The position numbers were made by a program, and so were the translations under genes. A stretch of 64,000 bases of DNA from DASZHJ01 sp035604335 (lineage in GTDB: Bacteria; Pseudomonadota; Alphaproteobacteria; ATCC43930; CGMCC-115725), in contig DATNIT010000313.1 of NCBI GenBank assembly GCA_035604335.1, forward strand, positions 1-64,000, given 5' to 3'. Position 1 is the stretch's first letter, and every line of letters starts with the position of its first letter. Below the pieces are notes generated by a model that ran no database searches, had not been told where the DNA came from, and worked only from the letters and a program-made list of their open reading frames with translations. Positions 8,953 to 17,356 of this stretch are shown in pieces.

Positions 8953-10350
8953 TCAGGCGCCCATCGCCTTGACGATCTCCTCGCACATCTTTTTGGCGTC
9001 GCCGAACAGCATCATCGTGTTGTCGCGATAGAAGAGCTCGTTCTCGACACCGGCATAGCCGGACGCCATGGAGCGCTTCACGAACAGCACGGTCTTCGCT
9101 TTCTCCACGTCGAGGATAGGCATGCCGTAGATCGGCGATTTCGGGTCGGTCTTGGCGGCCGGATTGGTGACGTCGTTGGCGCCGATCACGAAGGCCACGT
9201 CCGTGGTGGCGAAATCGCGGTTGATCTCCTCGAGCTCCAGCACCTCGTCGTAGGGCACATTCGCCTCGGCGAGCAGCACGTTCATGTGCCCGGGCATGCG
9301 GCCCGCCACGGGGTGGATCGCGTAGCGCACCGTGACGCCTTCCTTCTTGAGGAGGTCCGCCATCTCGCGCAGCGCATGCTGCGCCTGCGCCACCGCCATG
9401 CCGTAGCCCGGCACGATGATCACGGAGCTGGCGTTCTTCAGGATGAACGCGGCGTCGTCCGCGCTGCCGGACTTCACGCTCTTGTCGCCGTGACCCACCC
9501 CCGCCGCCACCGTGCCGCCCTCGGTGCCGAAGCCGCCGAGGATCACGTTGAAGATCGAGCGGTTCATGCCCTTGCACATGATGTAACTCAGGATCGCGCC
9601 CGAGGAGCCCACCAGCGCGCCCGTGACGATCAGGAGGCTGTTGGCGAGCGTGAACCCGATACCGCAGGCGGCCCAACCCGAGTAGGAATTGAGCATGGAT
9701 ATTACGACGGGCATGTCGGCGCCGCCGATCGGCAGGATCAGCAACAGCCCGAGCGCCAGCGACAGCAATACAATGAGCCAGAACAGCAGCGCCGACTGGT
9801 CCAGCACGAAGTAGACGATCAATACCGCGAGCGCGATGCCCAGCACGGCATTCAGCGGATGCTGGCCCGGGAACACCAGGGGCGTGCCGGTGATCAGTGC
9901 CTGCAGCTTCGCGAACGCCACCACCGAGCCCGTGAACGTGATCGCGCCGATCGCCGTGCCGAGGCTCATCTCGATCAGGCTCTGTCGCTCAATCGCGCCG
10001 ACATTGCCGATGCCATAGGCATCGGGCGCATAGAAGGCGGCGGCGGCGACGCAGACCGCGGCAAGACCCACCAGGCTGTGGAACGCCGCCACCAGCTGCG
10101 GCAACGCGGTCATCTGGATGCGCAGCGCGATGAAGGCACCGGCGGCGCCGCCGATGACGATCGCGATCACGATGCCGATGTAGCCGCTCATGATCGGCAG
10201 CGCCAAGGTCGTGCCGATGGCGATCACCATGCCGGCGATGCCGTAGAAATTGCCGTGGCGCGCGGTCTCGGGCGACGACAGGCCCTTCAGCGCCATGATG
10301 AAGCAGACGGAGGCGACGAGGTAGAGCAGGGCTGCGAGATTCTCGGTCAT
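8953..10350 (-). CDS. pntB: NAD(P) transhydrogenase subunit beta
   Basis: A 465-residue subunit with a membrane part (about eight helices in the first 260 residues, from LAALLYLVASVCFIMALKG onward) and a C-terminal NADP(H)-binding domain dIII (about 290-465). The dIII signature VIIVPGYGMAVAQAQHAL and the VIGANDVTNPAA segment are intact. With the alpha subunits it couples proton entry to hydride transfer from NADH to NADP+, supplying NADPH. Length is normal. It is the last intact gene of the pntAA-pntAB-pntB operon, 13 bp after pntAB. Confidence 0.97.
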   Translation of the reverse strand: MTENLAALLYLVASVCFIMALKGLSSPETARHGNFYGIAGMVIAIGTTLALPIMSGYIGIVIAIVIGGAAGAFIALRIQMTALPQLVAAFHSLVGLAAVCVAAAAFYAPDAYGIGNVGAIERQSLIEMSLGTAIGAITFTGSVVAFAKLQALITGTPLVFPGQHPLNAVLGIALAVLIVYFVLDQSALLFWLIVLLSLALGLLLILPIGGADMPVVISMLNSYSGWAACGIGFTLANSLLIVTGALVGSSGAILSYIMCKGMNRSIFNVILGGFGTEGGTVAAGVGHGDKSVKSGSADDAAFILKNASSVIIVPGYGMAVAQAQHALREMADLLKKEGVTVRYAIHPVAGRMPGHMNVLLAEANVPYDEVLELEEINRDFATTDVAFVIGANDVTNPAAKTDPKSPIYGMPILDVEKAKTVLFVKRSMASGYAGVENELFYRDNTMMLFGDAKKMCEEIVKAMGA

Positions 10351-10363
10351 GTCCGCGGCTCCG

Positions 10364-10774
10364 CTACTTGGTCTTCTTCTTGAACATCTGCAGCATGCGC
10401 TGGGTCACGATGAAGCCGCCGAAGATGTTGACGGACGCCAGCGTCACCGCGATCAAGCCCATCGCCTCCGAGAAGCTGCGCCCCGCCGACGCGATCAGCG
10501 CGCCCACCACGATCACGCTGGAGATCGCGTTCGTGACGCTCATCAGGGGCGAATGCAGCGCGGGCGTGACGCGCCAAACAACGTAGTAACCGACGAACAC
10601 CGCGAGCACGAACACGGTGAGGAAGAACACGAAGACATCGCCGTGCCCGCCGGCTTGCGCCGCCTGGGCGGATAGCGTGCCCACCTGCTGCGCCAGCCCG
10701 TCGAGCTGATTGGCGAGGTGATGGGCTTGGCCCGCGAGGTCCTGAGCTTGGCCGGCGACCGGCGAAGTATCCAT
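10364..10774 (-). CDS. pntAB: NAD(P) transhydrogenase subunit alpha part 2 (membrane)
   Basis: A 136-residue membrane subunit of the three-polypeptide transhydrogenase type. The first ~40 residues are polar and Gln/Ala-rich. Three hydrophobic helices follow, with the conserved FFLTVFVLAVFVGYYVVWRVTPALHSPLMSVTNAISSVI stretch lining the proton path (about 50-88) and a basic C-terminus. It starts four bases after the pntAA stop, so the genes are co-translated. Splitting the alpha subunit into dI and this membrane piece is the usual alphaproteobacterial arrangement. Confidence 0.95.
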   Translation of the reverse strand: MDTSPVAGQAQDLAGQAHHLANQLDGLAQQVGTLSAQAAQAGGHGDVFVFFLTVFVLAVFVGYYVVWRVTPALHSPLMSVTNAISSVIVVGALIASAGRSFSEAMGLIAVTLASVNIFGGFIVTQRMLQMFKKKTK

Positions 10775-10778
10775 GGCG

Positions 10779-11951
10779 TCAGGCTCCTGCCGCGGCGGGT
10801 GCCGCTCCGGCCAGTTGGGGGTGCACGACGGCGCCGTCCTTCGTGAGCAGAGTCGCCTTCACGATCTCGTCGGCGGTATCGATCTTGAGCGCCTTGTCCT
10901 TGTCGATCAGGACGGCAAGGAAATTGAGCAGGTTCTTGGCGTAGAGCTGACTCGCATCGACCGCGATGCGCGAGGGCACGTTGGCGTGGCCCACGATACG
11001 GACGCCGTTCGCGCTCACCGCGACCTCGCCGAGGCGACTACCCTCGCAGTTGCCGCCCTGCTCCACGGCAAGGTCGACGATCACCGAGCCCGGCTTCATC
11101 ACGCCGACCATCGCCGCGGTGATCAACACCGGCGCCTTGCGGCCAGGCACCAGCGCGGTGCAAATGACGATGTCGATCTTCTTGAGCGCCTCGGTCACGT
11201 GCTCGCGCTGCCGCCGGGCGAAATCCTCGCCCATTTCCTTCGCGTAGCCGCCCGCGGTCTCCATCGCCTTCATCGCCTCCAGATCGACCGCGAGGAAGGT
11301 GGCACCCAGGCTTTCCACCTGCTCCTTGGCGGCGAAGCGCACGTCGGTCGCCGACACGATGGCGCCGAGCCGCCGCGCCGTCGCGATCGCCTGCAAGCCC
11401 GCGACACCCGCCCCCATCACCAGCACCCGCGCCGGCGGAATGGTGCCGGCGGCGGTCATCATCATGGGAAAGGCGCGGCCGAACTCCGCGGTGGCATCCA
11501 ACACTGCCTTGTAGCCCGCAAGATTGGACTGGGAGGACAGGACGTCCATCGATTGCGCCCGCGTGATGCGCGGCACCAGCTCCATGGCGAAGGCGGCGAT
11601 CCCTGCCTCGGCATAAGCCTTCACGTCCTCCAAGTGCTGCAGCGGATGCAAGAGACCGATCAGCACCGCGCCACGCCGCATCGCCGCGAGCTCGTCGAGC
11701 TCGCCCTCGCCGGCGCGCAACGGCCGCTCGACCTTGAAGACGATATCCCCCGCGCCGAGCGCCTCGGCCGCATCCGGAGCAATCGACGCGCCGGCGGCCC
11801 GAAAGGCGTCGTCCGGAAACGCCGCGCCGTCGCCCGCACCGGTTTCCACCACGACCTCGAAGCCTTGGCCGACTAGACGCTTCACGGTGTCGGGCGTTGC
11901 CGCGACTCGGCGTTCGTGCGGCCGGCGCTCCTTCGGGATGCTGATCTTCAT
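10779..11951 (-). CDS. pntAA: NAD(P) transhydrogenase subunit alpha part 1 (NAD-binding)
   Basis: A 390-residue soluble dI subunit that binds NAD(H). It begins MKISIPKERRPHERRVAATP as in the family. It has the alanine-dehydrogenase-like N-terminal domain, the Rossmann fold with VLVMGAGVAGLQAIATARRLG near residue 170, and the mobile loop DVLSSQSNLAGY upstream. It is the first gene of the pnt operon. The short leader (11952-12093) separates it from a small exported-protein gene upstream on the same strand; I see no specific operator. Confidence 0.96.
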   Translation of the reverse strand: MKISIPKERRPHERRVAATPDTVKRLVGQGFEVVVETGAGDGAAFPDDAFRAAGASIAPDAAEALGAGDIVFKVERPLRAGEGELDELAAMRRGAVLIGLLHPLQHLEDVKAYAEAGIAAFAMELVPRITRAQSMDVLSSQSNLAGYKAVLDATAEFGRAFPMMMTAAGTIPPARVLVMGAGVAGLQAIATARRLGAIVSATDVRFAAKEQVESLGATFLAVDLEAMKAMETAGGYAKEMGEDFARRQREHVTEALKKIDIVICTALVPGRKAPVLITAAMVGVMKPGSVIVDLAVEQGGNCEGSRLGEVAVSANGVRIVGHANVPSRIAVDASQLYAKNLLNFLAVLIDKDKALKIDTADEIVKATLLTKDGAVVHPQLAGAAPAAAGA

Positions 11952-12093
11952 TCGGCGTCTCTGTGTGGTCGTGTGAGAGGCCCGGAACCGGACACGAGGT
12001 GGCGACGGGCATGGCCCCCGGGGAGGGCCGACACAATGACGCGCGACGCCAGGTTTGTGAAGCCTTCGCAGGTGCGGCGTATGGTTGCGCGAC

Positions 12094-12330
12094 CTATTTC
12101 ATCAAATTGCTCGCGCGCGCGAGTGCCGCGTCGCAGAGGGCCGGCCGGCCGTGCTGCTGGTCGATGCTGGCCTTCTCGATCAACAGCCGCGCCTCCTCCC
12201 GGCGCTTTGCATCCTGCACCTGGGGCAGCTTGGCCTGCAGCGCCGCAAGATCCGCGGTGCACTCTCCGTGCGCCGCCCCCGCGGTCGCCAGCGCGGCGCC
12301 TATGACGAGCGCTACCCCTACCCCTTTCAT
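12094..12330 (-). CDS. Small exported protein of unknown function
   Basis: A 78-residue product from the ATG at 12330, chosen because a purine-rich ribosome site (AAGGGGCGGGG) precedes it; an ATG 18 bp further upstream is possible. Residues 1-22 form a signal peptide ending AGAAHG. The mature ~55 residues contain two cysteines and are strongly helical (LAALQAKLPQVQDAKRREEARLL). I recognise no family. It is probably a periplasmic helical protein. It lies upstream of pntAA on the same strand and divergent from the ECF sigma gene. Confidence 0.6.
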   Translation of the reverse strand: MKGVGVALVIGAALATAGAAHGECTADLAALQAKLPQVQDAKRREEARLLIEKASIDQQHGRPALCDAALARASNLMK

Positions 12331-12390
12331 CGGCCCCGCCCCTTGCATAGAATGCCCCTAATTCTGTGGACTAGCGCGATTCGCGGAATT

Positions 12391-12417
12391 TTCCAAGGGT
12401 CTTCAATGCCTTGGGAA
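12391..12417. promoter_or_regulatory. Imperfect dyad upstream of the ECF sigma gene
   Basis: TTCCAAGG (12391-12398) and CCTTGGGAA (12409-12417) form an imperfect inverted repeat in the divergent region, 35 bp before the TTG start of the sigma factor. A GGAACC element overlaps its right edge (12414-12419) and resembles an ECF -35 box, but I see no well-spaced -10 partner. It could be an autoregulatory site. This is weak. Confidence 0.25.
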
Positions 12418-12451
12418 CCCATTTTCCAGATGTCTCAGAGGCCCAGGCCGC

Positions 12452-13060
12452 TTGCCCCAAGGGAATAAAGCCAATCAGGACCCGTTGTCACCTGGTCAAG
12501 CCGGTTCGAGCGACCCGGCGGCGTCGGGGTTCCGCCCAGTGAGCGCTCGCTTCAGCGACCAGCTCGTGGCAGTGCTCCCCCGACTTCGGCGTTTCGCGCG
12601 CGGCTTGACCGGTTCCGCGGTCGAGGCGGACGACTTGGTTCAGGCGGCTTGCGAGCGGGCATTGACCCGCGAGCACCAGTTCCAGGAAGGCACCCGCTTC
12701 GACAGCTGGATGTTCCGCATCGTGCAGACGATCTGGATCGACCAGATCCGCGCGCGGGACGTCCGCAAGGAGGAGCCGGAGGCGGAGGCAGAGCGTATCG
12801 GCACCGACGAGTCGATGCGTCAAGTCGAAGCGAGATTGGCGCTGGCCGAGGTACGGCTGGCACTGAAGGAGCTGCCGCCCGAGCAAAGGGCGGCGCTGCT
12901 CCTCGTGACGGTGGATGGGCTGAGTTACAAGGAAGCGGCTGCAGTCGCGGAGGTGCCTGTAGGCACCATCATGAGTCGTTTGGCGCGGGCGCGAGTGGCG
13001 CTCCAAGCCAAAGTCGGCGGCGGTCGCGGGAGCAAGGACGATGCAGAAGCCAAGCGATGA
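12452..13060 (+). CDS. ECF-family RNA polymerase sigma factor
   Basis: A 202-residue sigma-70-like factor with region 2 (about 35-105, including LRRFARGLTGSAVEADDLVQAACERAL and SWMFRIVQTIWIDQIRAR) and region 4 (about 125-190, with LPPEQRAALLLVTVDGLSYKEAA and VPVGTIMSRLARAR). The apparent start is a TTG at 12452; a GTG at 12539 (residue 30) would remove a disordered, poorly conserved N-terminus and is equally plausible. The gene overlaps the next one by 20 bp in another frame, and that gene encodes its putative anti-sigma factor. The stimulus is unknown. Confidence 0.92.
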   Translation: MPQGNKANQDPLSPGQAGSSDPAASGFRPVSARFSDQLVAVLPRLRRFARGLTGSAVEADDLVQAACERALTREHQFQEGTRFDSWMFRIVQTIWIDQIRARDVRKEEPEAEAERIGTDESMRQVEARLALAEVRLALKELPPEQRAALLLVTVDGLSYKEAAAVAEVPVGTIMSRLARARVALQAKVGGGRGSKDDAEAKR

Positions 13061-13898
13061 GCTTTTGATCGCCTATCTCGATGGCGAGCTCGATGTCGAG
13101 ACGTCCGACGAGGTGGCGGCGGCGATCGCGCGCGACCCGGCGCTCGCCCGCGAGGCGCAGATGCTGGCCGCGACCTCGGCCGCGTTGCGCGTGGCGTTCG
13201 ACGACGTACTGCGCGAGCCGGTGCCCGAGCGCCTGCTTGCGGCAGCGCGCGGCGAGCTCGGCGACGCCAAGGTCGTGCGATTTCCGGAGCCGCGAAAGCA
13301 GCCAGCCGGCCAGACGGCGTCGGGTTGGCGGCGCTGGGCGGCACTGCCCCTCGCGGCCTCGGTGGCGGGGCTGATCGCCGGCGGCGGATTGGGCTATCTC
13401 GTGGCGACGCAATCGCCGATCGGGCTCGCCGTGCCGCCGCAGGAGCAGGCTGTCGCGGCCAGCGCGAACTGGCTCGACAACGTCGCCGGCTATCACAAGA
13501 TGTTCGTGACCGCCGGCCCGAACGATGCGGCGCTCGTCGACATTCCCGCGGACCCCCAGAGCAGCGGCGAGCGCAAGCTGGCGCTGCCGCAGGATTTCCG
13601 TCTCCCCGATCTGAAGCCCTGGGGCCTCGCCTATCAGGGCGGCCGGGTGCTGTTCATCGAGGGCCGGCCCGCGACGCAGCTCTTCTACACCACCGACAAC
13701 AAGGCCCTGGGCCCGGTGACGGTGGTGGTGGGGAACACCTCGTTGCCCGACAAGGCGCCCACGCCCGAGCAGCGCGGCGACATCAACATGCTGTGGTGGC
13801 GGCACCACGGGCACGAGTATGCCGTCGTCGGCACCGCCAACCTCGGCTATCTCTGGAACATCCACAACGACCTCGCCTGGCAGCTGGACGCGATCTAG
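13041..13898 (+). CDS. Membrane-anchored anti-sigma factor
   Basis: A 285-residue protein starting inside the sigma gene. The first ~60 residues (ELLIAYLDGELDVE and following helices) match the anti-sigma N-terminal fold but contain no His/Cys zinc motif, so it is not a zinc-binding ZAS domain. One membrane helix is at about 98-122 (WAALPLAASVAGLIAGGGLGYL). The exported ~160 residues are Trp-rich near the end (NMLWWRHHGHEYAVVG). It should hold the partner sigma factor at the inner membrane and release it on a periplasmic signal. The function is inferred mainly from the overlap and architecture. Confidence 0.85.
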   Translation: MQKPSDELLIAYLDGELDVETSDEVAAAIARDPALAREAQMLAATSAALRVAFDDVLREPVPERLLAAARGELGDAKVVRFPEPRKQPAGQTASGWRRWAALPLAASVAGLIAGGGLGYLVATQSPIGLAVPPQEQAVAASANWLDNVAGYHKMFVTAGPNDAALVDIPADPQSSGERKLALPQDFRLPDLKPWGLAYQGGRVLFIEGRPATQLFYTTDNKALGPVTVVVGNTSLPDKAPTPEQRGDINMLWWRHHGHEYAVVGTANLGYLWNIHNDLAWQLDAI

Positions 13899-13907
13899 CG
13901 GCTTAGG

Positions 13908-14804
13908 TTGGCGCGCGTGAGCCAAGCGGGCGCCGAGGCGATCGGCGCCGTTCTTCCGCTGCGCGTGAGTCGGCGCCGGGGCGCCGAGATCATCCCGCGC
14001 TGCCGGATCCTCTTCGCGTCGCTGGCCGCCTTCGCGGAGCCTGGCCTGTTCGAGGAAATCACCGTCGTGGTTCCCGGGCGGGATCGACAAGACGTCGAGC
14101 GCCTTTGCCATGAATGGAACCCGCTGCCCTTGGTCGTCGTCGACGAGGAAGAATACCTTCCCGCCTTGCGCCAACATCGCCTCGCCCCCGGCTGGTTTCG
14201 CCAACAGGTGATCAAGCTGCAGGGCGCGCGTCGCCTGGACGCGCCGTTCTACATGACCCTCGATGACGACGTCATCCTGTGCAAGACGCTGCGGCGGTCG
14301 GATCTGTTCGTCGGGGCGAAGGCACTGCTCGAGCCCAATCCGCGCACCGCTCACGTGGAGTGGTGGGCGGGATCGGCGCGCTTGCTCAAGCGGCCGATCG
14401 ACCTGTCCGCTCCCGGAATGTTCGTCACCCCCGCGATCCTCGCGCGGCCGATCTGCCTGCGGCTCTTCGAGGATCTCGAGCGCTGCCACGGCGCCGATTG
14501 GGCCGCGGCGCTGCTGCGACAAACGAGCCGGCTCAGGGCGCCGTCGTGGAGCGAGTATGCGCTCTATTACCTCGCGGCGGAATCGGCGGGAATGATACCG
14601 GAGTTCCACGCGATCGCAGGCACCGACACGCCCCAGCGCCTTTGGTGCCCAACATCCGTCTGGCAGAGATCCGACTTCGAGCGCTGGAACGTCGCGGAGT
14701 GCTTCGATCCGGAAGCGCCGGGATTCTTCACGGTAATCCAAAGCAACGCGGGCATATCGACTGCCGAGATCTGCCGGCGGATCGCTCCCTATCTCAAGGT
14801 TTGA
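13908..14804 (+). CDS. DUF6492-like, possible glycosyltransferase-fold protein
   Basis: A 298-residue protein with a nucleotide-diphospho-sugar-transferase look. An N-terminal strand/helix section leads to FYMTLDDDVILCKTL, where DDD could bind metal and a nucleotide sugar. Further on are SWSEYALYYLAAE and a late WQRSDFERWN. This fits the DUF6492 family, which is related to GT-A folds but uncharacterised. Start is the TTG at 13908, or a GTG nine bases later. It begins nine bases after the anti-sigma stop, so it may belong to that sigma regulon, and it faces the surface-sugar locus. The catalytic activity is inference. Confidence 0.6.
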   Translation: MARVSQAGAEAIGAVLPLRVSRRRGAEIIPRCRILFASLAAFAEPGLFEEITVVVPGRDRQDVERLCHEWNPLPLVVVDEEEYLPALRQHRLAPGWFRQQVIKLQGARRLDAPFYMTLDDDVILCKTLRRSDLFVGAKALLEPNPRTAHVEWWAGSARLLKRPIDLSAPGMFVTPAILARPICLRLFEDLERCHGADWAAALLRQTSRLRAPSWSEYALYYLAAESAGMIPEFHAIAGTDTPQRLWCPTSVWQRSDFERWNVAECFDPEAPGFFTVIQSNAGISTAEICRRIAPYLKV

Positions 14805-14813
14805 GCGGCCGGC

Positions 14814-15521
14814 TTACCGCGTCGCTGCCGACAGGCTTTGGCGCTGCCGCCCGGACGCGTCGAAATTCGTAGGATCCAGCCAGCGCTCGTAGCGCGCCTT
14901 CAGAGCGGGCCAATCGCGGTCGATGATCGCGTACCAGGCGGTGTCGCGGTTGCGCGACTTATAGACGGTGGCCTGCCGGAAAATACCCTCGAACTGAAAA
15001 CCGAGCCGCAGCGCCGCGGCGCGCGAGGGCGCATTAAGGGCGTCGCATTTCCATTCGTAGCGGCGGTAGCCCAGCTCGTCGAACACGCGACGCATCATCA
15101 GGAACATCGTCTCGGTGGCCGCCACGGTGCGCTGGAGCGGCGGCGCGTAGTTGATGTGCCCGACCTCGATCACGCCCGGCGCGGGATCGATGCGCAGATA
15201 GCTCGCCACGCCCACGGCGCGGCCGGTCTTCTGGTCGACGACCGTATGAAAGAGCGGATCGTCGCCCAGGCAGGCCTTGCGCATCCAATCTCGATAATCA
15301 TCCAGCCGCTCGAACGGGCCGTAGGGCAGATACGTCCAGTTCCGGCCTTCCTTGTCCTCGAGGTTGGCCGCATGGAGGTCGGTGGCGTGACGGTCCGCGT
15401 CGATGGGCTCGACGCGGCACAGCCGGCCTTCCATCGCCGTGCGCGGCGGCCGCGGGCGCGCGCTCCAGCCGGGCAGCGGAAATCCGATGGGTTGCCCCAG
15501 GTGATTGAGATGATCGGTCAT
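14814..15521 (-). CDS. GNAT-family N-acetyltransferase
   Basis: A 235-residue RimJ/RimL-type acetyltransferase. The GNAT core lies at about 30-200, including IDADRHATDLHAANLEDKEG, the strand GVIEVGHINYAPPLQRTVAATETMFLMMRR (motif A, acetyl-CoA binding) and WKCDALNAPSRAAALRLGFQFEG (motif B). These proteins acetylate amino groups of ribosomal proteins, amino sugars or small molecules. It is the last gene of a minus-strand run with the ABC exporter, hydrolase/glycosyltransferase and galE, so an amino-sugar acceptor is possible, but this is only a guess from position. Confidence 0.85.
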   Translation of the reverse strand: MTDHLNHLGQPIGFPLPGWSARPRPPRTAMEGRLCRVEPIDADRHATDLHAANLEDKEGRNWTYLPYGPFERLDDYRDWMRKACLGDDPLFHTVVDQKTGRAVGVASYLRIDPAPGVIEVGHINYAPPLQRTVAATETMFLMMRRVFDELGYRRYEWKCDALNAPSRAAALRLGFQFEGIFRQATVYKSRNRDTAWYAIIDRDWPALKARYERWLDPTNFDASGRQRQSLSAATR

Positions 15522-15585
15522 GGACGAGTTGCCCCCTTCCGCGCGGTATCGAACGACAGCTGATACCGGACGGGCAGCGGCGCGT

Positions 15586-17340
15586 CTAGGCAGCGCCCTT
15601 GAACTGCGTGTTGTAGAGATCGGCGAAGGGACCGCCGCGGCGCATCAGCTCGGCGAAACTGCCGTGCTCGACGATGGTGCCGTCGCGCAGCACCAGGATC
15701 ACGTCGGCGTCGCGCACGGTCGAGAGCCGATGCGCGATGATGAAGGTCGTGCGCCCCTCGGTGAGCCGGCGGATCGCGGCCATCACCATGGCCTCGGTCT
15801 CGACGTCGAGCGCCGAGGTCGGCTCGTCCAAGATCAGGATCGGCGCATCGCGCAGGATCGCGCGCGCGATGGTGAGGCGTTGCTTCTCGCCCTCGGAGAG
15901 CGTGCCCGCGCCCTCGCCGATCACGGTGTCGTAGCCCTGCGGCAGCGAGCGCACGAGGTCGTGGATGCGCGCGAGCCGCGCCGCCTGCTCGATCTCGGCG
16001 TCGCCGGCGCCCGGCCGGCCATAGGCGATGTTGTCCTTGACCGAGAGCGGGAACACCAGCGGCGGCTGCAGCACCATGGAGATCTGCCGCCGGAGCTCGG
16101 CGATGCGGTACTCCCCGAGCGGCACGCCGTCGATCAGCACCGAGCCGGCGCTCGGATCGAAGAACCGCGGCAGCAGCCCCAGCAGCGTCGATTTGCCGGC
16201 GCCGGTCGGGCCGACGATGGCGACCTTGGTGCCGGGCTCGATCTTGACGTCGATGCCGTTGAGCACCGCCAAGTCCGGTCGGTAGCCGAAGGAGACGCCG
16301 CGCCACTCCACCGCCCCCCGCGCGCCGCCGGCTGGAAATCCGCGCGTGCCGTCCTTGAGGTCGGCCTCGATGTCGAGCACCTCGAAGCAGCGCCGCGCGC
16401 CCACCCGCGCGCCCGCGATCAGGCCCCAGCTCTGGGTGATCTGGTTGACGGGCTGATAGAGCTGCGCGAGGTACGAGATGAACACGATGAGCTGCCCGAG
16501 GCTGAGCCGCCCGCTCAAGACCGCGCTGGCGCCGACATAGACGACCAGCGCGGTACCGGCCGCGATCACCGCGTTCACCACGGCGGAATAGAGCGTCTGC
16601 CAGCCGTAGAGCCGGAGCGTCGCCACCAGGCTCGCGCGGCTCGCACCCATGAAGCGGCGGTGCTCTTCCTCCTCCTTGGTGAAGGCCTGCACCACCTTGA
16701 TCGAGGTCATCGCCCACTGCACGAGGCTGTAGACCAGGCTCTCGCGCTCGCGCACCTCGGTCGCGAGCGTGGTGATCTTGCGGTTGAAGAGCGCGATCAG
16801 CACGAAGAGCGCGGGCACCACGATGAGCGCGATCAGCGTCAGCAGCCAGTCGAGCCGGGTCAGAACCACGAGCATCCCGGCCAGCAGGATCAGGGCCGAC
16901 ACGATCGGCAGGATCCCGTTCATGATCAGGGTCTGGACCGCGAAGCTGTCGGCGGTCACGCGGTACATGAGGTCGCCGACCTTCTGCCGGCTGTGGAAGG
17001 CGAGCGACAGGCGCTGAAGGTGGCCCATGAGCGCGCCGCGGAGATCGTTGACCATCCGCTGGCCGACGCCGATCGTGGTGATGTTGTGGAGCAGCGTCAG
17101 AAGCCCGCTGCCGAGATTGATGAGCACGAGGGCGACGCAGGCGCCGGCGAGGAGCGCGCCCGCCGACCAGCCCTCGAGCCAGGCGATGCCCGGGGGCTTG
17201 CCGCCGAGGACGTCGTCGATCACCACCTGCAGCGGCCACGGCTTCAGCAGCTCGAAGCCAGAGATCAGGAAGACCTGGGCCAGAGCGAAGAGAAAGCGCC
17301 AGCGATAAGGCGCCAGAAACGGGATCAGCCGGCGCAGCAC
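15586..17340 (-). CDS. ABC exporter, fused permease and ATPase
   Basis: A 584-residue half-transporter with six membrane helices (about 15-310) followed by the ATPase domain. That domain has Walker A GPTGAGKST, a Q-loop, the signature LSEGEKQRLTIARA, Walker B ILILDEPTSALD and the H-loop IIAHRLS. It belongs to the MsbA/lipid-A-exporter-like group and should work as a homodimer, moving a lipid or lipid-linked glycan across the inner membrane. It lies 16 bp downstream of the hydrolase/glycosyltransferase gene on the same strand, so it may export that enzyme's product. The substrate is inferred. Confidence 0.92.
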   Translation of the reverse strand: MLRRLIPFLAPYRWRFLFALAQVFLISGFELLKPWPLQVVIDDVLGGKPPGIAWLEGWSAGALLAGACVALVLINLGSGLLTLLHNITTIGVGQRMVNDLRGALMGHLQRLSLAFHSRQKVGDLMYRVTADSFAVQTLIMNGILPIVSALILLAGMLVVLTRLDWLLTLIALIVVPALFVLIALFNRKITTLATEVRERESLVYSLVQWAMTSIKVVQAFTKEEEEHRRFMGASRASLVATLRLYGWQTLYSAVVNAVIAAGTALVVYVGASAVLSGRLSLGQLIVFISYLAQLYQPVNQITQSWGLIAGARVGARRCFEVLDIEADLKDGTRGFPAGGARGAVEWRGVSFGYRPDLAVLNGIDVKIEPGTKVAIVGPTGAGKSTLLGLLPRFFDPSAGSVLIDGVPLGEYRIAELRRQISMVLQPPLVFPLSVKDNIAYGRPGAGDAEIEQAARLARIHDLVRSLPQGYDTVIGEGAGTLSEGEKQRLTIARAILRDAPILILDEPTSALDVETEAMVMAAIRRLTEGRTTFIIAHRLSTVRDADVILVLRDGTIVEHGSFAELMRRGGPFADLYNTQFKGAA

Positions 17341-17356
17341 CGGAGGGCCTCCGGTC

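Noticed and set aside
7579..10383. A 934-codon open frame on the plus strand.
   Set aside because: It runs antisense through pntB and the inserted segment; composition is typical of a GC-rich shadow frame.
12414..12441. EcfG-type promoter (GGAACC with a -10) before the sigma gene.
   Set aside because: The -35-like box is present, but no CGTT-like -10 lies at the right spacing.
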